Shown piece by piece: positions 1 to 6,324 of a stretch of DNA of 7,818 bases (position 1 is the first letter of the stretch; each line of letters begins with the position of its first letter). The stretch is from Bordetella parapertussis. GTDB lineage: Bacteria; Pseudomonadota; Gammaproteobacteria; Burkholderiales; Burkholderiaceae_C. A program made the translations under genes and the position numbers. The stretch is from the NCBI GenBank assembly GCA_945873925.1, contig CAMCES010000064.1, forward strand, positions 1-7,818, given 5' to 3'. The notes beneath the pieces are model-generated. The model was not told the DNA's origin. It saw only the letters and a program-made list of their open reading frames with translations, and ran no database searches.

Positions 1-20
1 CAAGAGGAGCCTTTTCTGTT
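1..20. terminator. Right half of a probable intrinsic terminator at the window edge
   Basis: GAGGAGCC at 4-11 is followed directly by TTTT (12-15) and a T-rich stretch. This is the form of the 3' arm and U-tract of a rho-independent terminator for a rightward gene lying left of the window. Read on the minus strand, the same bases give AAAAGGCTCCTC just after the tRNA 3' end, so the structure could serve both directions. The matching arm is outside the window, so the hairpin itself cannot be confirmed. Confidence 0.35.
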
Positions 21-23
21 TGT

Positions 24-100
<77 letters not shown>

Positions 101-109
101 AAGTGGGAG

Positions 110-115
110 ATTCTA
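110..115 (-). promoter_or_regulatory. Candidate -10 box of the tRNA-Pro promoter
   Basis: On the minus strand TAGAAT (115-110) matches TATAAT at five of six bases. It lies about 10 bp before the mature tRNA 5' end, so transcription would begin close to the tRNA. No convincing -35 box sits 16-18 bp upstream; the bases there read CTCCAT or similar. The call rests on the -10 box and its position. Confidence 0.4.
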
Positions 116-153
116 CTCGCACCCACCCTGGCATGGAGGGGCGAGCGAAATGA

Positions 154-167
154 TGCACTTTTTTGCA
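154..167. promoter_or_regulatory. TGCA-N6-TGCA element, possible BoxR/BzdR-type operator
   Basis: TGCA at 154-157 and TGCA at 164-167 are separated by six bases (CTTTTT), 56 bp before the ligase start codon. Further TGCA copies lie at 188-191 and at 224-227, the last overlapping the ATG. TTGCAG/CTGCAT at 163-168/187-192 also forms a loose inverted repeat. From memory, regulators of the BzdR/BoxR family, which respond to benzoyl-CoA and control benzoate CoA-thioester pathways, bind TGCA repeats. The position and the operon content fit that idea. TGCA is a short word and chance occurrence is possible. AATAAT at 181-186 might be a -10 box for the operon, but I see no clear -35 partner. Confidence 0.35.
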
Positions 168-222
168 GCCCGGCATACGCAATAATCTGCATCCCAATCG
201 TCTTCTGGTGCCCATTCAACTC

Positions 223-1800
223 ATGCAACTCAGTCAATCGGACCACAGCGTGAATCCACCTGCTGTGGTTATTCCTCAGGTGTATAACGCCGCTGCTGAC
301 TTGCTGTTGCGGCACGGGCACAGATCGCACAAGACAGCCTATGTCGATGCCCTCAGTGGTGAAAAACTGACCTATGCAGAGTTGAACGAGCAGGCACATC
401 GGTTTGCACAGGGCTTACAAGACCTGGGCTTTGAACAAGAGCAAAGGGTACTGCTCTGCATGCATGACAACCTGCACTGGCCGGTGGCTTTTTTGGGCTG
501 CATATTGGCAGGTGTGGTGCCGATTGCGGTCAATACCCTGCTCACTTCCAATGACTATCAATACATGTTGCGGGATTCACGCGCCCAAGGCTTGATCGTC
601 TCCAAGGCCTTGTGGCCGATGTTCGATGCCATCTTGCCTCAGGTGATGGGTTTGAAACAGGTCATCGTTGACGCAGGTGACAGCGACATGCCGGGCATGT
701 CATTGGAACAACTCCTCAGGCAATCCCCGCGCTTGCAAGAATGCGCGCACACCCTGGCTGACGATGTGTGTTTTTGGCTCTACTCCAGCGGTTCAACCGG
801 TTCGCCCAAAGGCACTTTGCATTTGCACAGCCATGTGATGCAGACCGCCGAGCTCTATGGGCGCGCGGTGTTGGGCCTGAATCAAGAAGACGTGGTGTTC
901 TCTGCGGCCAAGTTGTTCTTTGCCTATGGCTTGGGCAACGCCTTGAGTTTTCCCTTGGCTGTGGGTGCCACCACTGTTTTGTTGAGCACGCGCCCCACAC
1001 CCAAGGATGTCTTCAGCTTGTTAGAAAAACACCAGCCCACCGTGTTCTTTGGGGTCCCCACTTTGTTTGCCAGTTTGCTGGCTGAAGAACAACGCCCTGG
1101 CAAATCAGCATTGAATTTGCGGGTGTGCGGCAGCGCTGGCGAGGCTTTGCCAGCCGAGATTGGAAACAAATGGCATGCCGAATACGATGTAGACATTTTG
1201 GATGGCATCGGTTCGACCGAAATGCTGCACATCTTTTTGTCCAATCGCCCCGGGCGTGTGCGCTATGGCACCACCGGCGAAGTGGTGCCTGGTTATGCCC
1301 TGCGCCTGATCAATGACGAGGGTCAAGAGTGCGCCGAGGGTGAATTGGGTGAATTGCAAATCAGCGGGCCATCAGCGGCCATCATGTATTGGAATAACCG
1401 CCAAAAAACCAAACACACCTTTGCTGGCGAATGGACCCGCAGTGGCGACAAATACAGTCGCGACGCAGATGGTTACTACACTTATGGTGGACGCAGCGAC
1501 GACATGCTGAAAGTCGGCGGCATTTACGTGTCGCCCTTTGAAGTAGAGGCCTCGATCATGACCCATCCCAGCGTTTTGGAAGCGGCTGTGATTGGCGTGT
1601 CGGATGAAGACGGATTGACCAAGCCCAAAGCTTATGTGGTTCTCAAGCAAGACAAGCATTTGGACGAGGCTGGATTGAAAGCCCACGTGAAATCCCAATT
1701 GGCTCCCTACAAATACCCACGCTGGGTGGAATTCATCGCCGAGTTGCCGAAAACCGCGACCGGAAAAATCCAGCGGTTTAAACTGCGTGCTGTCCCCTGA
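223..1800 (+). CDS. bclA: Benzoate-CoA ligase family enzyme
   Basis: This adenylate-forming enzyme is expected to convert benzoate or a close aryl acid, with ATP and CoA, to the aryl-CoA thioester in the cytoplasm. From ATG 223 it is 525 residues, usual for the family. Visible motifs are the phosphate loop YSSGSTGSPKG (187-197), FFAYGLGN (232-239), GIGSTEMLHIF (328-338), YGTTGEVVPGY (348-358), the hinge GGRSDDMLKVGG (422-433) and the C-terminal PKTATGKIQR with the adenylation lysine K515. Ala234-Tyr235 and His336-Ile337 match, from memory, the pocket residues A227/Y228 and H333/I334 of the Rhodopseudomonas benzoate-CoA ligase. ATG 223 is preferred because LSQSDHSxxPPA resembles family N-termini, although no good Shine-Dalgarno precedes it. 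TTG 163 and GTG 250 are alternatives. It heads the importer operon. 4-Hydroxybenzoate or another substituted benzoate remains possible as substrate. Confidence 0.9.
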   Translation: MQLSQSDHSVNPPAVVIPQVYNAAADLLLRHGHRSHKTAYVDALSGEKLTYAELNEQAHRFAQGLQDLGFEQEQRVLLCMHDNLHWPVAFLGCILAGVVPIAVNTLLTSNDYQYMLRDSRAQGLIVSKALWPMFDAILPQVMGLKQVIVDAGDSDMPGMSLEQLLRQSPRLQECAHTLADDVCFWLYSSGSTGSPKGTLHLHSHVMQTAELYGRAVLGLNQEDVVFSAAKLFFAYGLGNALSFPLAVGATTVLLSTRPTPKDVFSLLEKHQPTVFFGVPTLFASLLAEEQRPGKSALNLRVCGSAGEALPAEIGNKWHAEYDVDILDGIGSTEMLHIFLSNRPGRVRYGTTGEVVPGYALRLINDEGQECAEGELGELQISGPSAAIMYWNNRQKTKHTFAGEWTRSGDKYSRDADGYYTYGGRSDDMLKVGGIYVSPFEVEASIMTHPSVLEAAVIGVSDEDGLTKPKAYVVLKQDKHLDEAGLKAHVKSQLAPYKYPRWVEFIAELPKTATGKIQRFKLRAVP

Positions 1801-1804
1801 CAGC
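1789..1804 (+). other. Stem-loop across the ligase stop codon
   Basis: GCTGTC (1789-1794) and GACAGC (1799-1804) form a perfect 6-bp stem around the loop CCCT, and the TGA stop (1798-1800) lies within it. No T-run follows, so it does not look like an intrinsic terminator. It sits in the only sizeable junction of the operon (30 bp), between the ligase and the binding protein. An mRNA processing or stability element is conceivable there. A 6-bp stem can also arise by chance. Confidence 0.35.
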
Positions 1805-1820
1805 CTAATCGCCCCTGAAT

Positions 1821-1824
1821 GGAG
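1821..1824 (+). promoter_or_regulatory. Ribosome binding site fixing the binding-protein start
   Basis: GGAG lies six bases before ATG 1831. An in-frame ATG at 1819 would place this Shine-Dalgarno inside the coding region and has no site of its own, so ATG 1831 is the better start. Confidence 0.75.
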
Positions 1825-1830
1825 TCCCCC

Positions 1831-3015
1831 ATGACCACCCGCCGACTTGTTCTCAAACGCTCTGCCGCTTTGTTGGGCGCAGCCAGCTCTGGTTTGCTTC
1901 TGCCCGCGCATGCCCAAAGCAACAAGGTTCGGATAGGTTTGATGTTGCCCTACACAGGCACCTTTGCCCAACTCGGTCAGGCATGTGACAACGGGTTTCG
2001 CATGGCGCTGGAAGAAAAAGGCAACCAGCTGGGTGGTCGCGACGTCGAATTTTTCAAAGTTGACGATGAGTCTGAACCGTCCAAAGGCGTGGAAAACGCC
2101 AACAAATTGGTGCAACGTGACAAGGTGGACGTATTGATTGGCTCGGTCCACTCGGGCGTGCAAATGGGCATCCACAAAGTCGCGCGCGAAACCGGCGTGC
2201 TCAACATCATCCCTAATGCGGGCATGCATGCCGCCACCCGCGCGCTCTGCGCGCCCAACGTTTTCCGCACCTCTTTCACCAACAGCCAACCCACCTTGGC
2301 TTTGGGTAAAGCGATGATGGCCAAAGGCCACAAGAAAGCAGTGTGGATCACTTGGAAATATGCAGCCGGTGACGAAGCAGGAGAAGGTTTCAAGGAAGGC
2401 TATCTGGCCGCAGGTGGCACCATCGTCAAAGAATTGGGCCTGCCTTTTCCGAACGTGGAATTCCAAGCCCTGCTCACAGAAATTGCCTCGATCAAACCCG
2501 ATGCTGTGGCCTGTTTCTTCTCTGGCGGCGGTGCCGCTAAATTCATTCGCGACTATGCCGCTGCTGGCTTGAAAGGCAAGATCCCGTTGTATGGCTCTGG
2601 CTTTCTGACCGAGGGCTTGTTGGACGATGACTTGGCGCCTTCAGCGCAAGGCATCATGACCACCTTGCACTACAGCACTTCATTGGTCTCCAAGCGAAAC
2701 GACGCATTTCGCCTGGCCTATGCCAAAAAATTCAAGATGCAACCCGATGTCTACGCGGTGCAAGGCTATGACGCTGGTCAACTGCTGTTGCAAGGCGCAG
2801 CTGCGGTGAATGGCGACTTGTCCAACAAAAAGGCTTTGTACTCGGCCATGGAAGCGGCGGTCATCGACAGCCCACGTGGCAAATGGACCATGAGCAAAGC
2901 ACACAACCCAGTTCAAGACATGTACCTGCGCGAAGTCAAAGGCAAAGAAAACGTGGTGCTGGGTCTGGCTGCCAAGGCGTTGTCTGACTCGGGTACTGGC
3001 TGCAAAATGCTCTGA
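1831..3015 (+). CDS. Periplasmic substrate-binding protein of a Liv/HAAT-type ABC importer
   Basis: This 394-residue protein captures the substrate in the periplasm and delivers it to the two permeases encoded next. The N-terminus TRRLVLK (residues 3-9) is close to the Tat consensus S/T-R-R-x-F-L-K. A hydrophobic stretch and a probable cleavage site after AHA (26-28) follow, so export in a folded state is likely. The mature part begins KVRIGLMLPYTGTFAQLG, the usual opening of type I binding proteins of the leucine/amide/urea family (Peripla_BP_6). The sequence is full length and ends GTGCKML. The family includes both amino-acid and aromatic-acid binders. The surrounding ligase and hydroxylase point to benzoate or 4-hydroxybenzoate, but no residue seen here proves the ligand. 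Its TGA shares its last base with the ATG of the next gene. Confidence 0.9.
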   Translation: MTTRRLVLKRSAALLGAASSGLLLPAHAQSNKVRIGLMLPYTGTFAQLGQACDNGFRMALEEKGNQLGGRDVEFFKVDDESEPSKGVENANKLVQRDKVDVLIGSVHSGVQMGIHKVARETGVLNIIPNAGMHAATRALCAPNVFRTSFTNSQPTLALGKAMMAKGHKKAVWITWKYAAGDEAGEGFKEGYLAAGGTIVKELGLPFPNVEFQALLTEIASIKPDAVACFFSGGGAAKFIRDYAAAGLKGKIPLYGSGFLTEGLLDDDLAPSAQGIMTTLHYSTSLVSKRNDAFRLAYAKKFKMQPDVYAVQGYDAGQLLLQGAAAVNGDLSNKKALYSAMEAAVIDSPRGKWTMSKAHNPVQDMYLREVKGKENVVLGLAAKALSDSGTGCKML

Positions 3016-3878
3016 TGGATTTCGCTAATTTCTCCATCCAACTGCTCAACAGCGTTCAATACGGATTGCTCCTGTTCCTGCTGGCTGCAGGTCTGACCCT
3101 GATTTTTGGCATCATGGGCGTGGTCAATTTGGCCCATGGCAGTTTCTACATGGTTGGTGCATACCTGGCCTACGCGCTCACAGGCGCCTGGGACAGCTTG
3201 GTCTTGGCGGTGGTGGTCGGAACCCTGATCAGCATTGCTTTGGGCTGGGGCTTGGAGAAATTGCTGTTTCGCCATTTCTACCACCGCCCTCATCTTGACC
3301 AGGTCTTGCTCACCTTTGGTTTGATCTACATCTTTGAAGAACTGCGCTCCATGTTGTGGGGCGACGATGTACACAGCGTGGGTGTGCCCGAAGCCCTCAA
3401 TTGGTCGATCAACCTGACCGACACCTTGTCTTACCCCGCTTATCGCTTGTTCATGCTGGCGATTTGCTCCGCCCTGGCTTTGGGCCTGTGGTTGCTGATC
3501 AGCAAAACCAAGCTCGGCATGCAAATCCGCGCTGGCGCGTTCAACAGTGACATGGCACAAGCATTGGGCATCAACATCGTGCGCTTGCATACCCTGGTGT
3601 TCGCGATGGGCGTGGCTTTGGCAGCCCTGGGTGGTATGTTGATCGCACCCCTGTCCAGCGTCTACCCGCACATGGGCTCTCAGGTATTGATCATGTGTTT
3701 TGTGGTGGTGGTGATTGGCGGCATTGGTTCGGTGCGTGGCGCCCTCACAGCTGCCTTGCTGGTGGGCTTGGTCGATACCTTTGGCAAGGTGCTGCTGCCC
3801 CAGTTCGCCAGTATGTTGGTCTATGTGCTGATGGCCTTGGTGCTGCTGTACAAACCCGAAGGCTTGTTCAAACAATGA
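3015..3878 (+). CDS. LivH-type ABC importer permease
   Basis: This inner-membrane permease has 287 residues and about eight hydrophobic segments. The N-terminal half carries the LivH hallmark GLTLIFGIMGVVNLAHGS, followed by FYMVGAY. The C-terminal half carries GGIGSVRGAL, the conserved coupling-loop region that contacts the ATPases. The length is normal for LivH. It pairs with the LivM-type protein that follows to form the membrane channel. Its start ATG overlaps the stop of the binding-protein gene by one base (TGATG) with only a weak ribosome binding site, so it is probably translated by termination-reinitiation. The substrate is inferred from the operon to be an aromatic acid. Confidence 0.93.
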   Translation: MDFANFSIQLLNSVQYGLLLFLLAAGLTLIFGIMGVVNLAHGSFYMVGAYLAYALTGAWDSLVLAVVVGTLISIALGWGLEKLLFRHFYHRPHLDQVLLTFGLIYIFEELRSMLWGDDVHSVGVPEALNWSINLTDTLSYPAYRLFMLAICSALALGLWLLISKTKLGMQIRAGAFNSDMAQALGINIVRLHTLVFAMGVALAALGGMLIAPLSSVYPHMGSQVLIMCFVVVVIGGIGSVRGALTAALLVGLVDTFGKVLLPQFASMLVYVLMALVLLYKPEGLFKQ

Positions 3879-4858
3879 GCGCTCCTCGAGCCCATCTTGA
3901 AACCCTGCCGCGCAGCGTTCAGTTGTTGATGGCCTTGGGTCTGATCGCCCTGATCGCTTTCCCATTCGCTGGACAAGATTTCTACACGCAAATGGTCACC
4001 CGCATGATGATCTTGGCCATCTTTGCCATGAGCTTGGACTTGCTGCAAGGCATCACTGGCCTGGTGTCGTTGGGGCATGCGGCCTTCTTTGGTTTGGCCG
4101 GTTATGTGTTGGCGTTCATGTCGCCTGCGGATGCGCAGGCCAACATCCTCACCACCCTGCCCCTGGCCATGTTGGGTTCTGGTTTGGCTGCCTTGGTGAT
4201 CGGTTTTTTTGTGGTGCGCACCCAAGGCATTTACTTCATTATGGTGACCATGGCGTTTGCCCAAATGCTCTATTACCTGTTCTTTGACAACAAGGGCTTG
4301 GGTGGTTCGGACGGTATTTACATCAATGTGCGACCTGCGGGTTTGGGCATGGACCTTGAGAACAAGTTGGTCCTGTATTACTTCACCTTGGCCTGCATGC
4401 TCTTGGTTTATTGGTTTTTGCGGCGTCTGCTCTGGAGCCCATTCGGCCGCACCTTGAACGGTATTCGCCTCAACGAACACCGCACCCAAGCCCTGGGCTA
4501 TGACAGCTTTTCCTACAAGCTCACCGCCTTCACTCTGGCTGGCGCACTGGCTGGGTTGGCCGGTTATTTGTGGGGTGCCCAGACCGGTTATGTGAACCCG
4601 GAGTTGATGGGTTTTCACATGAGCGCGCACGCGATCATGATGGTCATCTTGGGTGGCATGGGCAATGTGGCTGGCGCCCTCATCGGTGCGTTTGGTTTTG
4701 AGTTGTTCATGCACATGTTCAAAGACCTGCCCAAGGTGGGCAGTTTTGACTTGGGCAAGCACTGGCAACTGTGGATGGGTTCACTCATTGTGTTGGTGGT
4801 CATCATTGCGCCTCAAGGCCTGATGGGCTTGCTGCGCTCAAGGAAACAAGATGACTGA
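3875..4858 (+). CDS. LivM-type ABC importer permease
   Basis: This second permease has 327 residues and is rich in hydrophobic segments. Family marks are SLDLLQGITGLVSLGHAAF followed by FGLAGY, then GIYFIMVTMAFAQM, and near the C-terminus GGMGNVAGALIGAF, the ATPase-contacting region. The frame is open upstream to 3695, but that extension overlaps the previous gene and lacks membrane-protein character. ATG 3875 forms an ATGA overlap with the LivH-type stop and gives the expected length. A weak GAAGG (3858-3862) lies 12 bases before the start, so translation is probably coupled. It should form a heterodimeric channel with the preceding protein. Confidence 0.93.
   Translation: MSAPRAHLETLPRSVQLLMALGLIALIAFPFAGQDFYTQMVTRMMILAIFAMSLDLLQGITGLVSLGHAAFFGLAGYVLAFMSPADAQANILTTLPLAMLGSGLAALVIGFFVVRTQGIYFIMVTMAFAQMLYYLFFDNKGLGGSDGIYINVRPAGLGMDLENKLVLYYFTLACMLLVYWFLRRLLWSPFGRTLNGIRLNEHRTQALGYDSFSYKLTAFTLAGALAGLAGYLWGAQTGYVNPELMGFHMSAHAIMMVILGGMGNVAGALIGAFGFELFMHMFKDLPKVGSFDLGKHWQLWMGSLIVLVVIIAPQGLMGLLRSRKQDD
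4841..4844 (+). promoter_or_regulatory. Ribosome binding site for the LivG-type gene
   Basis: AGGA lies six bases before ATG 4851, inside the end of the LivM-type gene. It supports the start that gives an 8-bp overlap between the two genes. Confidence 0.65.
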
Positions 4859-5615
4859 TGCCTTGTTGCAAGCCAAAGGTTTGAGCAAACGCTTTGGCGG
4901 CTTGCTGGCCGTGAACGATGTGTCGCTGTCCTTGTTCAAAGACCAATTGCATGCGGTCATTGGCCCCAATGGTGCGGGCAAAACCACGCTCACCCATTTG
5001 CTCAGCGGCGACATCCAAGCCAGCAGCGGCGAGTTGTGGCTCAAAGGCCAGTCGGTCACCGGCTGGCCGCACCACCGTTTGTCTTTGCAGGGTTTGGGGC
5101 GCAGCTATCAAAAAACCAATGTGTTCTTGCCGCTGACCGTTTGGGACAATTTGATGTTGGCAGCGCAGGCGCGTGACGCCCATGCACCCTTCAATCCGCT
5201 GTCCTGGTTCACCCGCGCAGACCGCAACCCTGCGGTGCTGGCTCGCGCAGAACGCGCTTTGAAACTGGCTGGTTTAACCGGCGTGCGTGACAAAACCGCC
5301 GCCATCCTGAGCCACGGTATTCAACGCCAATTGGAAATCGCCATGGTCTTGGCCACCGAACCCGATGTGTTGTTGCTCGACGAACCACTGGCAGGCATGG
5401 GTGCTGCTGAAGCCGACACCATGGTGCGATTGTTGCAAACGTTGAAAAAAGACCATGCCATGTTGCTGGTCGAGCACGACATGGACGCCGTGTTTGCCTT
5501 GGCCGATGTGCTGACCGTGATGGTGAATGGCACCGTCATTGCCTCCGGCACACCCCAAGCTATTCGCGAGGATGCCAAGGTGCAAGCCGCTTACTTGGGT
5601 GAGGCCAACGCATGA
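4851..5615 (+). CDS. LivG-type ABC importer ATPase
   Basis: This cytoplasmic nucleotide-binding subunit has 254 residues. It shows Walker A GPNGAGKTT (38-46), the Q-loop glutamine in GRSYQKTN (Q87), Walker B VLLLDEP (173-179), and the H-loop LLVEHD with His209. The signature motif is LSHGIQRQLEIAM (153-165). The family usually has LSxGxQ with a polar residue where Ile157 stands, so this motif is slightly degenerate. The long insertion before the signature and the C-terminal VQAAYLGE are typical of LivG. It overlaps the LivM-type gene by 8 bp and the next ATPase gene by 4 bp. With the LivF-type partner it would power uptake. Confidence 0.93.
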   Translation: MTDALLQAKGLSKRFGGLLAVNDVSLSLFKDQLHAVIGPNGAGKTTLTHLLSGDIQASSGELWLKGQSVTGWPHHRLSLQGLGRSYQKTNVFLPLTVWDNLMLAAQARDAHAPFNPLSWFTRADRNPAVLARAERALKLAGLTGVRDKTAAILSHGIQRQLEIAMVLATEPDVLLLDEPLAGMGAAEADTMVRLLQTLKKDHAMLLVEHDMDAVFALADVLTVMVNGTVIASGTPQAIREDAKVQAAYLGEANA

Positions 5616-6322
5616 GTAACTTGCTGAACGTGCACGGTTTGAACACCTACTACGGTGCCAGCCATGTTTTGCGCGATCTGTCATTCAAGGTCGAACGCGG
5701 CGAAACCTTGGGCCTCATGGGTCGCAATGGCATGGGCAAATCCACGCTGCTGAAAAGCATCGTCGGTTTGGTCCAACCCCGCAGTGGACAAATTGAATTC
5801 CAAGGCCAAGCCATTCAAGGCCAGACACCCTTCACCATTGCCCATCAGGGCATGGCCTATGTGCCCGAAGGCCGCGGTATTTTTGGCAACCTGAGCGTCC
5901 ATGAAAACCTGGTGATGGCTGCCCGCCCAGGTGTGCGTGGTCAACAAGACTGGACCTACCAGCGTGTGCTGGACACCTTCCCCCGTTTGGGTGAACGCTT
6001 GAGTTACGGAGGTCAACAACTCAGCGGTGGTGAACAACAAATGCTCAGCATTGGTCGGGCCCTCATGACCAACCCCGACTTGTTGCTGCTGGACGAAGCT
6101 ACCGAAGGTTTGGCGCCGCTCATCGCTTTGGAAATTTGGCGCATCTGTGCGCTGGTGGCGCAATCGGGCATCAGCACAGTCATCGTTGATAAAAACTGGC
6201 AGCATGTCACCAAAGTCACGCAGCAGAATATGATTTTGGTCAAAGGTGAAGTCGTGTTTCAAGGTTCAAGCGCTGAACTGCTGAGTCAACCTGACGTTCT
6301 GAATCAACATCTCGGAGTTTGA
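5612..6322 (+). CDS. LivF-type ABC importer ATPase
   Basis: This is the second nucleotide-binding subunit, 236 residues, the normal LivF length. Motifs in order are Walker A GRNGMGKST (37-45), YVPEGRGIF (83-91) which is characteristic of LivF, the signature LSGGEQQMLSIGRAL (137-151), and Walker B LLLLDEATEGLAP (157-169). At the H-loop the sequence reads VIVDKN, with Lys194 at the position where most ABC ATPases have His and where many LivF proteins have Gln (VEQN). The start overlaps the LivG-type stop as ATGA. A good Shine-Dalgarno, GAGG (5601-5604), lies seven bases upstream. The partner ATPase retains its H-loop histidine. Confidence 0.93.
   Translation: MSNLLNVHGLNTYYGASHVLRDLSFKVERGETLGLMGRNGMGKSTLLKSIVGLVQPRSGQIEFQGQAIQGQTPFTIAHQGMAYVPEGRGIFGNLSVHENLVMAARPGVRGQQDWTYQRVLDTFPRLGERLSYGGQQLSGGEQQMLSIGRALMTNPDLLLLDEATEGLAPLIALEIWRICALVAQSGISTVIVDKNWQHVTKVTQQNMILVKGEVVFQGSSAELLSQPDVLNQHLGV
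6314..6317 (+). promoter_or_regulatory. Ribosome binding site fixing the PobA start
   Basis: GGAG lies seven bases before ATG 6325. A TTG at 6319 in the same frame is only one base from this site, so ATG 6325 is the likely start. The site lies inside the last codons of the LivF-type gene. Confidence 0.75.
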
Positions 6323-6324
6323 GC

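Noticed and set aside
163..222. TTG 163 as start of the ligase
   Set aside because: It would add 20 residues unlike family N-termini and would place the TGCA element partly inside the gene. ATG 223 gives the expected 525-residue protein.
1372..2466. Long leftward open frame of 364 codons opposite the ligase and binding protein
   Set aside because: Its composition (His, Gln, Phe and Gly rich, with no recognisable domain) is what the opposite strand of GC-rich coding DNA gives, and it runs across two well-supported rightward genes.
3695..3874. 60-codon upstream extension of the LivM-type frame
   Set aside because: It overlaps the end of the LivH-type gene, is Trp/Gly/Arg-rich and would make the protein too long. 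ATG 3875 with an ATGA overlap is the family-typical start.
2913..3965. Leftward open frame of 350 codons opposite the LivH-type gene
   Set aside because: It is very rich in Gln, His and Asp, the mirror of hydrophobic codons of a membrane protein on the other strand. It has no ribosome binding site or family resemblance.
3821..4768. Leftward open frame of 315 codons opposite the LivM-type gene
   Set aside because: It has the same His/Gln-rich antisense composition; the rightward frame is a clear permease.
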